Source of the DNA: Holdemania massiliensis
Lineage (GTDB): Bacteria > Bacillota_I > Bacilli_A > Erysipelotrichales > Erysipelotrichaceae
Assembly (NCBI RefSeq): GCF_022440805.1
Contig: NZ_JAKNTK010000001.1
Span: 3,162,001 to 3,226,000 of the forward strand
Reading direction: 5' to 3'
Length of the DNA: 64,000 nt
A program made the translations under genes and the position numbers. This document shows, piece after piece, positions 37,623-48,190 of this stretch. The notes under the pieces are model-generated. The model saw only the letters and a list, made by a program, of their open reading frames with translations, was not told the origin of the DNA and ran no database searches. How positions within the stretch are numbered: the stretch's first letter is position 1; each line of letters starts with the position of its first letter.

Positions 37623-37822
37623 TGGCCGATCAGGAAAAGAAACAAGTGCCGCTGCGTATTTCCAGCAAGCTTTACGCTGAGATTGCATCCTGGGCAGAAG
37701 ATGATTTCCGATCCTTGAACGGACAGATTGAATACCTGTTGACCGAATGTGTCAAACAGCGTAAGAAAAACGGCTCCCCCCGGCCGGAAAAATTAGATGA
37801 AGGGATTAAACTGGATCTATGA
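37622..37822 (+). CDS. Arc-like ribbon-helix-helix protein
   Basis: The 66-residue protein has a ribbon (VPLRISSKLYAEI) and two helices (EDDFRSLNGQIEYLLTECV), the Arc/MetJ DNA-binding fold. The GTG start overlaps the SPFH stop (TAGTG), so the pair is co-translated. It probably binds the tandem TGATATCA sites at the operon promoter and represses it; that link is inference from geometry. Some such partners of SPFH proteins are annotated only as PTS or Arc proteins with no known role. Confidence 0.85.
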   Translation: MADQEKKQVPLRISSKLYAEIASWAEDDFRSLNGQIEYLLTECVKQRKKNGSPRPEKLDEGIKLDL

Positions 37823-37823
37823 G

Positions 37824-37856
37824 AAAAAGCCGCATGCATAACCACGCGGCTTTTTT
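37824..37856 (+). terminator. Terminator after the SPFH-RHH operon
   Basis: Stem AAAAAGCCGC (37824-37833) / GCGGCTTTTT (37846-37855) with a 12-base loop and a T run. It probably also serves the convergent reductase gene. Confidence 0.9.
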
Positions 37857-37892
37857 CTATCCTTTTTATAATCGAATAATGGATTTTATGAA

Positions 37893-39878
37893 TCAGAGAT
37901 CCTCGCCTAAAATTGTTTTAACAGCGACGCGGCCCTGGGTCATCGTCCGACCAACCGCAACTCCGACAAAGTATTCCGGATAGTTGCCCGCAAAGAAGCT
38001 GCCGGAACAATCGCCGATTGAATAAAGACCCTCAATCACTTGATGATGCGTATCATAGACCTGACATTTCGGGTTAATCCGCAGACCGTCGCAGGTTGTC
38101 AGCAGGCTGCCGCCTAAGAAACAGCCATAATACGGCGCTGTATTGACCGGCCGCATCCGATAAGCTTCTTTTCCGAAATCCTCATCAACGCCTTTGGCGC
38201 ACAGCTCATTGTAGCGCTCTACGGTTGCCGTCAGATTTTCAGCAGGAATACCCAGTTTTTCTGCCAATTCTTCAATCGTATCGGCTTTAAAGATCAAACC
38301 TTGTTCAACATAGCTTTCCAGCATCGGGATGATGCCGTTGCCCTGTGCGATATTGACCGAGATTTGTGCACAGCCATATTGATCATAAGCCAGAATCGCC
38401 TCTGTGACGTTCGCATCCATGATCGCCGCATAAACACCATCCGTCTGCAGGGAAGCCGCATGGTTCAGGAAATCATACGGACAGGATTCGTTGGCAAAAC
38501 GGAAGCCCTCTTTATTCACTTTCAGATGCGGCTGGGTACCAGGATTAAACTGATAAACCGTACCTGGGAAAGCAAGATTTCCCTGACCATCATCGACATA
38601 GCCCGCTTTAACGCCCGGAGCGACCAGACCGCGGTCAAAAATCATCGGCGCATCCGTCGTATCCATCTTAGCACCGGCCCAAATGCCGGCACGAATTCCT
38701 ATTCCAGTATCCGGACCATAGTAGCTGTTCGCTGTAACGCACTCATTAACAATCGGCGCCAATGCCTTGATCATCTTCGGATTGCCTGGATAACCGCCGG
38801 TTGCCAAAATTACATTCTTTGCATTGATTTTTACATAAGCTCCGCTGGCATCCGTGAAGATCGCGCCGGATACTTTTCCGTCAGCATCCTGTACCAGCCG
38901 AACCAAGGTCATGGAATAATTGACTTCATAGCCTAAATCCTGAATATGCTTTTCCAGAAAGCCATTGCGTTCGCAGCCCATCGAAGCTGCAAATTCACTG
39001 CCCTCCGGAGCGTTGACTGTATGCCAGATCGAAGGAACGTAATATTCCATATTGTTGCCGCCGACATGGTTATCATGTGCGATATTCACCGACGCTGTCA
39101 AACCCAGACTTTCCAGGTAGCTGATCATTTCAGCACTGTTGTTCATCCACATCTTGATGACTTCCATATCGCATTTGTAGGAAGCATAACGGGCAATCTC
39201 ATTCAGCAGGCGATCCTTCTGGACGGTGACGCCGGCTTTTTTCATAGCTTCAGTATCCAGCGCCCCAATCCAATGACGTGTATCCCCCAGCGTTTCATTC
39301 TGTTCGCAAATCATGAAATCCATCTTGGCATCCGCAGCGGTTGCAGCAGCCATCATCCCGCCATTGCCGGCACCAATAATCAACAGATCGGTATCATGGG
39401 TCGAAGCAATCTGCGAATCCGCAATCTGTGGAGCTTCGCCTAACCAGTCCTCAGAGTCAGCACCACTATTTTCAATTAAAGCCTCAGCCAATCCTTGGGC
39501 CTGCGCTATACAGTTGTTGACTGCTTTCTTCAGCGCTGGAATGGTAATGTCGGCAGTCGCTGCGGTTTCCACATCGGCTGACTGCTTCTCAACAATCAGC
39601 TTGGCTAATTCGTCGGCGGCCGCCTTGCCGATTGATTCAGTTTCTCCTGAAGCTTCGATCGCACAATCGGTAATCTTATCCGCACTGAACGTCAGCTCTA
39701 CTGTCATATAGCTGGAATAGCCTTTGACAACTGCGGAATAGGTTCCTGGCGTATAGATTCCTTTGGCCGCCGCGGGCGCATCGTTGGCACAGCCGGTCAG
39801 ACTGACGGCCGCTAAGCCTAAGGCACTGGCCGCTGCCCCTTTCAGGAAATCCCGGCGGGTAATGCTTTTTGAACTCAT
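37893..39878 (-). CDS. Tat-exported FMN/FAD-dependent fumarate-reductase-like enzyme
   Basis: The 661-residue protein has a Tat signal (SITRRDFLKG, Arg8-Arg9) with a lipobox-like Cys30 (SLTGC). An FMN-binding domain (about 40-135) has the flavinylation-like motif DVETAAT, in which Thr108 should carry covalent FMN; the usual Gly of DxxTGAT is Ala here. The FAD-binding-2 domain has LLIIGAGNGGMM near residue 170 and ends with GLYSIGDCSGSFFAGNYPEY. Such two-flavin reductases use urocanate, fumarate or related acids as electron acceptors outside the cell. The substrate is unknown. A LysR gene is divergent. Confidence 0.88.
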   Translation of the reverse strand: MSSKSITRRDFLKGAAASALGLAAVSLTGCANDAPAAAKGIYTPGTYSAVVKGYSSYMTVELTFSADKITDCAIEASGETESIGKAAADELAKLIVEKQSADVETAATADITIPALKKAVNNCIAQAQGLAEALIENSGADSEDWLGEAPQIADSQIASTHDTDLLIIGAGNGGMMAAATAADAKMDFMICEQNETLGDTRHWIGALDTEAMKKAGVTVQKDRLLNEIARYASYKCDMEVIKMWMNNSAEMISYLESLGLTASVNIAHDNHVGGNNMEYYVPSIWHTVNAPEGSEFAASMGCERNGFLEKHIQDLGYEVNYSMTLVRLVQDADGKVSGAIFTDASGAYVKINAKNVILATGGYPGNPKMIKALAPIVNECVTANSYYGPDTGIGIRAGIWAGAKMDTTDAPMIFDRGLVAPGVKAGYVDDGQGNLAFPGTVYQFNPGTQPHLKVNKEGFRFANESCPYDFLNHAASLQTDGVYAAIMDANVTEAILAYDQYGCAQISVNIAQGNGIIPMLESYVEQGLIFKADTIEELAEKLGIPAENLTATVERYNELCAKGVDEDFGKEAYRMRPVNTAPYYGCFLGGSLLTTCDGLRINPKCQVYDTHHQVIEGLYSIGDCSGSFFAGNYPEYFVGVAVGRTMTQGRVAVKTILGEDL

Positions 39879-39956
39879 CTTTCTTTCCTCCCTTGTTTCA
39901 ATATGTTCATTATTTCACATAGGCTCTTGCAAAAGAAGTCTGAATTTCTTATTATT

Positions 39957-39978
39957 GTTATAAGGCATTCCTTATAAC
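39957..39978. promoter_or_regulatory. LysR-type operator between reductase and regulator
   Basis: Perfect nine-base arms GTTATAAGG and CCTTATAAC are separated by four bases (CATT). The site is 20 bases before the LysR start and about 80 bases from the divergent reductase start, the usual place for a LysR autoregulatory and activating site. Confidence 0.75.
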
Positions 39979-39998
39979 AGAAAGAATGGAGGAACCCC

Positions 39999-40874
39999 AT
40001 GCTGAACCCTCAATTAAATACGTTTATTCAGGTTGCGGAAAACGGCAGTTTTTCCAAGGCCGCGGAGAAGCTGTATATTACGCCCAGTGCTGTAATTCAG
40101 CAAATCAACAATCTGGAAAAAGAGCTGCAGGTCAGCTTATTCATTCGTACACGCCATGGAACTCAGCTGACCCCGGCGGGTGAATATCTGTTTCAGCAGG
40201 CCGGCTCCCTGCTTCAGACCTGCCGTGAAATTGAAGAAAATTTGATAACGCTTCATCGCCGCGGACAGCGGAAAATCACGGTCGGTACCAGCTTATTGAT
40301 GAAATGCCGGGTCTTTTATCCGTTGTGGACACGTTTTCAAAAAGCGGTTAACGATCAGATTGACGTTGAGATTCTTGATCTTTCGCTTAATAAAGAGGCG
40401 TATAAGGCTGATCTCTTGGAAGGGATTTATGATGGTGAAGCCTGGCAGCTGGACCGCCAGTTTCTTCCTTTATTTCAGGTTCCCATTGCCTGTGCCGTTG
40501 CGCGGAATCATCCGCTGGCCAATAAATCCTGTTTGACCTTTGAGGACATGCGGCCTTACACGCTGGTAACGATCCATTCAAACATGTCAGAGGAGCTGGA
40601 TCGCCTGCAGCAGGAAGCCAAGGTGCAGGGAATTCGGGTCATTGAGGTAAAACGGTATGATTTATCCGTCTTCAGCCGGTGTATCGTTCATCAGGACTTA
40701 CTTCAGACACCGCTGTGCTGGAAAGACATCCATCCTGACTTAATCACCCTTCCCTGTGCCTGGAATTACTCGTTGGCTTATGGCTTTCATTATGAACAAG
40801 AACCCAACAGCGCTGTTCGGGAATTCATGGACTTTGTTCGCCGAATTAAGGAAACGGAAACGCTTCATCTTTGA
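39999..40874 (+). CDS. LysR-family transcriptional regulator
   Basis: The 291-residue protein has the LysR winged helix (FSKAAEKLYITPSAVIQQINNLEKEL, about 18-43) and a periplasmic-binding-like effector domain (about 88-285). GGAGG precedes the ATG. It is divergent from the FMN/FAD reductase with one perfect palindrome between them, so it most likely controls that gene in response to the reductase substrate. Confidence 0.92.
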   Translation: MLNPQLNTFIQVAENGSFSKAAEKLYITPSAVIQQINNLEKELQVSLFIRTRHGTQLTPAGEYLFQQAGSLLQTCREIEENLITLHRRGQRKITVGTSLLMKCRVFYPLWTRFQKAVNDQIDVEILDLSLNKEAYKADLLEGIYDGEAWQLDRQFLPLFQVPIACAVARNHPLANKSCLTFEDMRPYTLVTIHSNMSEELDRLQQEAKVQGIRVIEVKRYDLSVFSRCIVHQDLLQTPLCWKDIHPDLITLPCAWNYSLAYGFHYEQEPNSAVREFMDFVRRIKETETLHL

Positions 40875-41040
40875 TTAAGCCAAAGATCGGTATTCCAATA
40901 ATCATTCGTTCTATTCGCTATAATGTCATTTTTTACGAGTAATCAAAATTGCTTTTTTCCTGCATGCTTGGCATATTTCCTATTTTTTCCGATATTTTAG
41001 TTTTAGCCAATCTTGATGATCTGAAATGTGCTTAAATATA

Positions 41041-41067
41041 GAAAAACCGCGTGGCTTACGCGGCTTT
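41041..41067 (-). terminator. Terminator of the amidohydrolase gene
   Basis: Stem CCGCGT (41047-41052) / ACGCGG (41058-41063), followed on the minus strand by TTTTTC. The adjoining 40875-41040 holds no gene I can support. Confidence 0.75.
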
Positions 41068-41099
41068 CTTCTATTCATTATTCAATAGGACTAAATGGC

Positions 41100-42278
41100 T
41101 TAGCCTTTCAGCTTTTCACCAGACTTAAAGACTGCACAGACCTTACGGACACAGGAAATATCAGCTAACGGATCACCCTCAATCGCAATGATATCCGCTA
41201 CTTTTCCGACTTCAATCGTTCCGTAATCCTTCAGCACGCCGATGCAGTCAGCACCGTTGCGGGTGGAAGCTACAATGGCATCCATCGGCTTCATACCGTT
41301 AGCGACCATCAGTTCCAGTTCAAATGCGGAATTATTATGGAAGTTGTACGGCGTACCGGCATCCGTCCCCATCGCAATCTTTACTCCTTTGGCATAGGCT
41401 TTTTTAAAGCTTTCGATATGCGCATCCACGACCATGTTTGCTTTGCGCAGCACATAATCCTTCATCCCTTTTTCAACACCGGCATCCAGAATGCAGCGCG
41501 GCGCGGCCAGCGTCGGAACCAGATACGTACCATGCTCAACCATCCAGTCAATGCATTCGTCATCCAGGAAAATGCCATGTTCAATGGAATCAATCCCGGC
41601 ATGCAATGCGTTTTTAATTCCCTGAGTTCCCTGCGCATGCGTCGCTGTTTTGCGGTCGGCTTTATGCGCTTCATCAATCGCAGCTTTCATTTCTTCCATC
41701 GTCAGCTGAGCGCTGCCCGGTTCCACGCCTTTGGTCATTACCCCGCCAGTTGCCATGATCTTGATCAGATCGACACCCTGCTTCAGCAGTTCACGGGCAT
41801 GCTTGCGGCATTCATCCACACCGTCTGATTCCAGACCGCTCTTCCAGCCATGACCGCCGGTCATCGTAATCACTCTGCCGGCACAGTACATATGCGGTCC
41901 AACGATCTTCCCTTCTTCGATGCATTTCTTAATTTCCAAATCATAATACTTTTCAGATCCCAGTGAACGGACAAATGTTACACCACTGTCAATATAATCG
42001 CGGGCATTCTTCATTCCCCACCAGGCCTTTTCCATGGTTGTCAGCGACTCTTCTTCCTCATCGCTGATCCCCACGGCAGACAAACTGTGCACATGACAGT
42101 TAATCATACCCGGCATGACCGTTTTATCACTCAGGTCAACCCATTCCTCATCGTTTTTGCCATGGAAGTCTTCGATCTTGACGACGCGTCCATCTTCGAT
42201 GCAGACTGCCTGGTTCTTTTTCGGCTCTGCTCCAGTACCATCAATGAATGTTCCTGCATGAATCCAAAATTTTTTCAT
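41100..42278 (-). CDS. Amidohydrolase (imidazolonepropionase/prolidase-like)
   Basis: The 392-residue protein has the full metal site of the amidohydrolase superfamily: His62 and His64 (INCHVHS), a carbamylated-Lys position in LIKIMATGG, His in ATHAQG, His in SIEHGIF and Asp in MGTDAGTP. The closest flavour is the Xaa-Pro dipeptidase/imidazolonepropionase-like branch. It lacks a signal peptide, so it acts in the cytoplasm on a cyclic amide or peptide. It is a single-gene unit next to the LysR-reductase pair, with a link possible but unproven. Confidence 0.85.
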   Translation of the reverse strand: MKKFWIHAGTFIDGTGAEPKKNQAVCIEDGRVVKIEDFHGKNDEEWVDLSDKTVMPGMINCHVHSLSAVGISDEEEESLTTMEKAWWGMKNARDYIDSGVTFVRSLGSEKYYDLEIKKCIEEGKIVGPHMYCAGRVITMTGGHGWKSGLESDGVDECRKHARELLKQGVDLIKIMATGGVMTKGVEPGSAQLTMEEMKAAIDEAHKADRKTATHAQGTQGIKNALHAGIDSIEHGIFLDDECIDWMVEHGTYLVPTLAAPRCILDAGVEKGMKDYVLRKANMVVDAHIESFKKAYAKGVKIAMGTDAGTPYNFHNNSAFELELMVANGMKPMDAIVASTRNGADCIGVLKDYGTIEVGKVADIIAIEGDPLADISCVRKVCAVFKSGEKLKG

Positions 42279-42617
42279 TTTCTACTCCACCTCATTCGTT
42301 TTCTTAACTTTCATTATAACGCATTTTCTGTTTCAGACAACTTGAAAGTTTTTTCATTGATTTATAGTCTGAGTGCAATTAGAATGACATTGCCTTAACA
42401 ATAGCATATTGTAAACCAATAAAACTGATTAACGCTTGAACGCATAACAGAAGACTTTTATTATTAAAATTGCACACAGATATTTAATTGCTGTGTATGA
42501 ATTTAATAACAACATGTCATAAAAATCCATATCGACTAAAACAATCGTATAAGTTTTCGAATACCTGAACGCTAAACTATTGCTGAACTATTCTACATTT
42601 TAATTCACCTTGAGGTG
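42279..42617. other. AT-rich intergenic region
   Basis: No gene is seen. It should hold the promoter of the amidohydrolase on the minus strand. A weak inverted repeat, CACACAG and CTGTGT, lies in the middle. Nothing else stands out. Confidence 0.5.
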
Positions 42618-42640
42618 AAAAAAGAGGCTGTTAGGCCTCT
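42618..42640 (-). terminator. Terminator of the iol-like operon
   Basis: Stem AGAGGC (42623-42628) / GCCTCT (42635-42640), with T's following on the minus strand. It lies just past the ugpC stop. Confidence 0.8.
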
Positions 42641-42642
42641 GT

Positions 42643-43734
<1,092 letters not shown>

Positions 43735-43746
43735 GTCGCTTCCTCC

Positions 43747-44802
43747 TTATTTCATCATGTAGCTGCGGATCAGCCTGACTAAATCGTCATAGCCGCCCAA
43801 AAACTGGTTCATCGTCGCTAAGAATGCTCCGTAATGTTCAAATTCTTCCGATTTCAGTCCGTCTTCCAAATAAGCTTTCTTGAATTCATCCAGCTTCATT
43901 AATTCAGCCATCAGCTTGGGATCCACCGGCGTGCCGATGTTGTTTTTGATTTCCACATCGCTGTTGTTGTACTTGCGCTGCCAGTCGCTGGTGATCGTCA
44001 GCACGATATCCCCGCCGATGAATTCTTCCCAATGATGCTGATTACGGAAGGCGGCCACTAACAGCTTAGTGCGGTAGCCGCGTTCTTGATATAAGCGGTA
44101 AGCATTCTTGACCACCGCGACCCCAGCCATGTCTAGCGCTTCGGCACTGATCAGCACATCTTGCTGCTTCACCCAGGCTTTTAAGTAATCGTCCGTTCGG
44201 CCGGCCATGATCGTGCAGACCGGATGCATTTCGGCGGTCGGCAGTCCTTCAGCTTCCCGTCGGGCCAATCCGCGCTCAACCGCTTCTGCCACCGCAATCG
44301 CCTGGGCGCAGGTGAAGGAAACCGTCGCGTTGATGCTGATGCCGCGATAGGTTAATTCCTCGAACGCTTCGACGCCGGCTTTCGATGTTGGAGCTTTGAT
44401 TTGAGAGTTGGGAACGACCGCCGCTAACTCGCAGGCCTGCTCAACCATCTTGTCCTTGCTGCGGTAGAACTTGGCGTTGGTCTGAAAGGAGATCCGGCCC
44501 TTCTGACCCCGGCTGGCTTCAAACAGTGGCAGTAAGAGCTTGCTGGCCTTGGCACCCAGGGCTTTGATTACATCCCAAGCCACTTCATCTTCGGTATAAG
44601 CCGGATGATCAGTGATAATCGTTTTGATCGTTTCTTCCCATTGCGGCAGTTCTTTCTTCAGGACATTGCCGACGATGACCGGATTGGTCGTCGCACCGCT
44701 GGCGCCGTTGTCGATCGCATACTGCAGTTCCGCGCAGCTGCAGGAATCGTTCCAGACTTCGGTCTGCGGAAACTGCGTGACGGTTTCATATAATTTATTC
44801 AT
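43747..44802 (-). CDS. Transaldolase-family protein, candidate aldolase of the inositol pathway
   Basis: The 351-residue protein has the transaldolase barrel: GASGATTNPVIV near residue 35, the Schiff-base Lys136 in SQIKAPTS, and NATVSFTCAQA near residue 178. It is longer than classical TalB and much longer than the FSA/TalC group, with extra C-terminal sequence. It lies 11 bases after iolA and before ugpC in the operon. No IolJ aldolase is in the window. A Schiff-base aldolase could split 2-deoxy-5-keto-gluconate-6-phosphate into malonate semialdehyde, the IolA substrate, and dihydroxyacetone phosphate. That role is inference; ordinary transaldolase activity remains possible. Confidence 0.8.
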   Translation of the reverse strand: MNKLYETVTQFPQTEVWNDSCSCAELQYAIDNGASGATTNPVIVGNVLKKELPQWEETIKTIITDHPAYTEDEVAWDVIKALGAKASKLLLPLFEASRGQKGRISFQTNAKFYRSKDKMVEQACELAAVVPNSQIKAPTSKAGVEAFEELTYRGISINATVSFTCAQAIAVAEAVERGLARREAEGLPTAEMHPVCTIMAGRTDDYLKAWVKQQDVLISAEALDMAGVAVVKNAYRLYQERGYRTKLLVAAFRNQHHWEEFIGGDIVLTITSDWQRKYNNSDVEIKNNIGTPVDPKLMAELMKLDEFKKAYLEDGLKSEEFEHYGAFLATMNQFLGGYDDLVRLIRSYMMK

Positions 44803-44813
44803 TCGCCGTCCTC

Positions 44814-46250
44814 CTAACTCAGCCAGTCCTTTTTATCCTTGGGATTCCATTTCGTCGTGACCTTGCGCGTCGTTGTCAAAAACGACAGCGAACCATAGCC
44901 GGTAATATCACCATATCCAAACTTAGAGCCTTTCAAGCCGCCGAAGGAAAACGGATCGCGCGGCACCGGAACGCCGATGTTGACCCCCAGCATGCCGCTG
45001 GATAATCCCAGCACCGCTTTCTGAGCATAAAGTCCGGTATCTGTAAAGATCGAAGCTCCGTTGCCATACGGCGAACAATTCTGATAAACAATCGCCTCTT
45101 CCAATGTTGCAGCCTTGATAATTTCCAAGGTTGGTCCGAATACTTCTTCTTCCGGCATCAGCTCGATATCATCATACAGAATGACGCTCGGACCAATATA
45201 ATAGCCGTTAGGATCCCCTTCAATTTGAGCTTTTCGACCATCGACAACAAGGCTGCCCGGAGTTTTCTCAAGATATTGACATACCTTGTCCACGGCTTTT
45301 TGGGAAATCAGCGGCGGACAATCCCGCCCAGCAACCATTTCTTTGGATAGTGTGATGATCTGATCAATGACAGCGTCGCAGTGACCGATCGCCAGCACCA
45401 CCGAGGCCGCCATGCAGCGCTGGCCGCTCATGCCGTAAGCGGCGGAAGTAATCTCTTTCGCCACGATCTGCGGGTCGACTTCCTCGGTCACCAGAATATG
45501 ATTTTTAGCTCCGCCCATGGCCAGACAGCGTTTCAAGCTGGCTGTTGCCCGTTTGTAAACCAGTTTGGCAACCGGGGTTGAACCGACAAAGGTCAGGGCG
45601 TCGATATCCGGATGATCGCACAGCGCTTCCACAACTTCCTTCTCACCGTTGACAACGGAAAGCAGACCGTCCGGCAGCCCTGCTTTGGCAAACAATTCCG
45701 CGATTTTCATCGCTGTGATCGGCGTGGCTTCACTCGGTTTCAGAATGACCGCGTTGCCGCAGACCAAGGCGTTGGGTATCGTCCACATCGGCACCATCAG
45801 CGGAAAATTAAACGGGGTAATGCAGGCGAGAACACCGACGGGAAAGGTCATTTCCTTGACTTCAATTCCACTGCTGACAAGTTCGGTCCTGCCCGCGATC
45901 ACGGCAGGGATGCTCACCGCAAATTCGCACAGCTCCACAGCCTTGGCGACAGCGGCCTGTGATTCAGCTAACGATTTGCCGTTTTCCTGCGTGATGATCT
46001 GCGCCAGTTCTGCTTCATGATCCAGCAGCTGCTGACGCATCGCAAACAACACTTCGGTGCGTTTCTTATAGGTCAACTGCGCCCATTGCTTTTGGGCTGT
46101 CCGGGCTTTGGCCACGGCCTTATCGATCATCGCTGAATCGGCATAGCTGACCTCACCGATCACCTGACCGTTTAACGGACTGGTAATCGGATGGACAGAA
46201 GCGGGGTTATGCAGGGCTTCGCTGCCGATTTGATTATTAACTTTCCACAT
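44814..46250 (-). CDS. iolA: Methylmalonate/malonate semialdehyde dehydrogenase (CoA-acylating)
   Basis: The 478-residue aldehyde dehydrogenase has the catalytic Cys in GQRCMAAS near residue 280, ITPFNFPLMVPMW near residue 145 and the MMSDH C-terminus FGGLKGSKFGYGDITGYGS. IolA converts malonate semialdehyde, CoA and NAD to acetyl-CoA and CO2, the last step of inositol breakdown. Its ATG lies inside the end of iolG. Family and context agree well. Confidence 0.92.
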   Translation of the reverse strand: MWKVNNQIGSEALHNPASVHPITSPLNGQVIGEVSYADSAMIDKAVAKARTAQKQWAQLTYKKRTEVLFAMRQQLLDHEAELAQIITQENGKSLAESQAAVAKAVELCEFAVSIPAVIAGRTELVSSGIEVKEMTFPVGVLACITPFNFPLMVPMWTIPNALVCGNAVILKPSEATPITAMKIAELFAKAGLPDGLLSVVNGEKEVVEALCDHPDIDALTFVGSTPVAKLVYKRATASLKRCLAMGGAKNHILVTEEVDPQIVAKEITSAAYGMSGQRCMAASVVLAIGHCDAVIDQIITLSKEMVAGRDCPPLISQKAVDKVCQYLEKTPGSLVVDGRKAQIEGDPNGYYIGPSVILYDDIELMPEEEVFGPTLEIIKAATLEEAIVYQNCSPYGNGASIFTDTGLYAQKAVLGLSSGMLGVNIGVPVPRDPFSFGGLKGSKFGYGDITGYGSLSFLTTTRKVTTKWNPKDKKDWLS

Positions 46251-47277
46251 ATTCTATGCCTTCTTCCTGCTTGATTTCCGCCATGGTTACCGGACGATGC
46301 TCATGCATGGATTTCGCTGCCGCCTTCGCCATCAGCACCGGGATCAGGCCGTCGACTCCTCCGACAGCGGTCGGTTTGTTTTCCCGAATGGCCCGCGTGA
46401 AGCTGATAATCTCCTCGGCAAAGGACTGCATGTAGCGTTCCAGAAAGAAATACAGCGGCTTTTCAGATTGGATTCCCTGTTCATCGCTGAGGATCAGTGT
46501 GCTGGCCGTATCATTCTGCGTTGCGGCGCTGCCCTTGCTGCCAAAGACTTCCGCCCGCTGGTCATATCCATAAGCAGCCCGGCGGCTGTTGCTGATGCAG
46601 CCAATCGTTCCGTTTTCAAACCGCAGCGTAATCTGGGCGCTGTCGATATCCCCAAGCTCCTGAATTTGCGGATTGACCAGCGCTTCACCGACAGCGTACA
46701 CCTCGGTGACCTCACTGCCGGATAAATAGCGCACCATATCGAAATCATGAATCGTCATATCCATAAACATTCCGCCTGATACCTTGACATAATCCAAGCT
46801 GGGCGCTTCAGGATCGCGGGAAATGACGGTGATGAAATGCGGTTGACCGATCCGCCCCTGCTCGACAGCCTGACGCAGTGCTTTGAAATTATGATCAAAG
46901 CGGCGGTTAAAGCCCACCTGGAAATGAACGCCGGCCTGTTTCACGGCTGTGATGACCTCTACGATTCGTTTGGGATCCGGATCCACCGGTTTCTCACAGA
47001 AAATATGTTTTCCAGCCTTAGCGGCTTCAATTGACAATGCGGCATGCGTATTGGTGGAGCTGCAGATCAAAACGGCATCCAGACGAGGATCCTGGATCAG
47101 TTCCTGCGTATCTTTCCCGCATTCCAGGATTCCTAATTTCCGGGCTTCGGCTTCCATTTCAGAATTCATAAACGGATCGCTGACCCGCAGAACGCAGGCG
47201 TCCTCAACCCACGTCTGAATGCTGCGGGCATGAACTTTGCCGATCCGGCCGAAGCCGATGATTCCAATGTTCAACAT
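46237..47277 (-). CDS. iolG: Inositol 2-dehydrogenase (Gfo/Idh/MocA family)
   Basis: The 346-residue protein has an N-terminal Rossmann fold (GIIGFGRIGKVHARS), the EKPVD motif near residue 95 and the catalytic Asp/His segment MDMTIHDFDMVRYL near residue 175. It oxidises myo-inositol, or a related inositol, to the inosose with NAD. It sits between iolE and iolA, which makes this assignment stronger than family membership alone would. Confidence 0.9.
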   Translation of the reverse strand: MLNIGIIGFGRIGKVHARSIQTWVEDACVLRVSDPFMNSEMEAEARKLGILECGKDTQELIQDPRLDAVLICSSTNTHAALSIEAAKAGKHIFCEKPVDPDPKRIVEVITAVKQAGVHFQVGFNRRFDHNFKALRQAVEQGRIGQPHFITVISRDPEAPSLDYVKVSGGMFMDMTIHDFDMVRYLSGSEVTEVYAVGEALVNPQIQELGDIDSAQITLRFENGTIGCISNSRRAAYGYDQRAEVFGSKGSAATQNDTASTLILSDEQGIQSEKPLYFFLERYMQSFAEEIISFTRAIRENKPTAVGGVDGLIPVLMAKAAAKSMHEHRPVTMAEIKQEEGIEYVES

Positions 47278-47292
47278 TTTTCATTCCTCCTT

Positions 47293-48189
47293 TTAACAGC
47301 CAGTCTTTTCCCGGATAAATGTCCGGGCCTTGATGGCGTATTCCAATGGATTGGCTTTGGCCGGATCCTGTTCCGCTTCCACGACCATCCAGCCTTCATA
47401 CTGATGCTGCGCCAGACAGGCAAAGATCGGTTCAAAATTGATCACGCCATCCGAGGGTACGGTAAAGCTGCCGGCCCGCACGCCTTCCAGAAAGCTGAGC
47501 TTCTCACAGCGCACTTTTTCCAAGATCGCCGGCCGGACGTCCTTAAGATGAACGTGAACTACCCGGTTGATATGTTTTTCCAAAACACGCATCACCGCTT
47601 CCTGCGTTCCTTCGGAATAATAGAGATGACCGCAGTCGTAAAGCAGGCCTACCTGATTTGAGGTGTGTTCCATTAAATAATCAATTTCGGCTTCGGTCTG
47701 GACGCCAGTGCCCATGTGATGATGGACGCCCAGCTTCATGCCCTTTTCCGCCGCCAGTGCTGCCAGTTCTTCAAAGCCTTCGATCACAGCCTGCCATTGG
47801 GCTTGGGTATAGACCGGCTTGGCATCGAAGATCGGCAATGTCGTGCCCTGAATGCTGTTGCCCTGCTCGCTGATCCCGATGACTTTGGCTCCTAACGCAT
47901 GCAGGAAATCGCGATGTTCAATAAATTTCGCGATTGTTTCCGCTTTCTGACCGCGGGTGAAATAGGTGGAAAACCAGGCGTTGCAGATCTGTAACCCGCG
48001 CAGCTTCAGCGCTTTTTCCAACACTTCCGGATCGCGGGGATATTGGTTTCCGATCTCGCAGCCCGCATAGCCGGCCAGCGCCATTTCACTGATACATTGT
48101 TCAAATGTGTTCTCCCTGCCTAAATCAGGCATGTCGTCGTTGGTCCAGGCAATCGGCGCAATGCCGATTTTCACATGATTCAGCTTCAT
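47293..48189 (-). CDS. iolE: Inosose dehydratase
   Basis: The 298-residue TIM-barrel protein has the IolE signature [18 protein letters not shown] at the N-terminus and [20 protein letters not shown] after it. Metal ligands are in [17 protein letters not shown] and VHVHLKDVR, with the final metal-binding Glu in VVEAEQDP. It dehydrates 2-keto-myo-inositol to the trihydroxy-cyclohexanedione used by IolD. It starts one base after the iolD stop. Confidence 0.94.
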   Translation of the reverse strand: MKLNHVKIGIAPIAWTNDDMPDLGRENTFEQCISEMALAGYAGCEIGNQYPRDPEVLEKALKLRGLQICNAWFSTYFTRGQKAETIAKFIEHRDFLHALGAKVIGISEQGNSIQGTTLPIFDAKPVYTQAQWQAVIEGFEELAALAAEKGMKLGVHHHMGTGVQTEAEIDYLMEHTSNQVGLLYDCGHLYYSEGTQEAVMRVLEKHINRVVHVHLKDVRPAILEKVRCEKLSFLEGVRAGSFTVPSDGVINFEPIFACLAQHQYEGWMVVEAEQDPAKANPLEYAIKARTFIREKTGC

Positions 48190-48190
48190 C

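Noticed and set aside
42420..42520. Weak inverted repeat (CACACAG/CTGTGT) in AT-rich DNA
   Set aside because: It is short and imperfect and lies far from any recognisable promoter element.
43747..46250. Sulfoquinovose (sulfo-transaldolase) pathway
   Set aside because: The transaldolase and aldehyde dehydrogenase could suggest it, but iolD and iolE are clear and no sulfoquinovosidase or sulfosugar isomerase is present.
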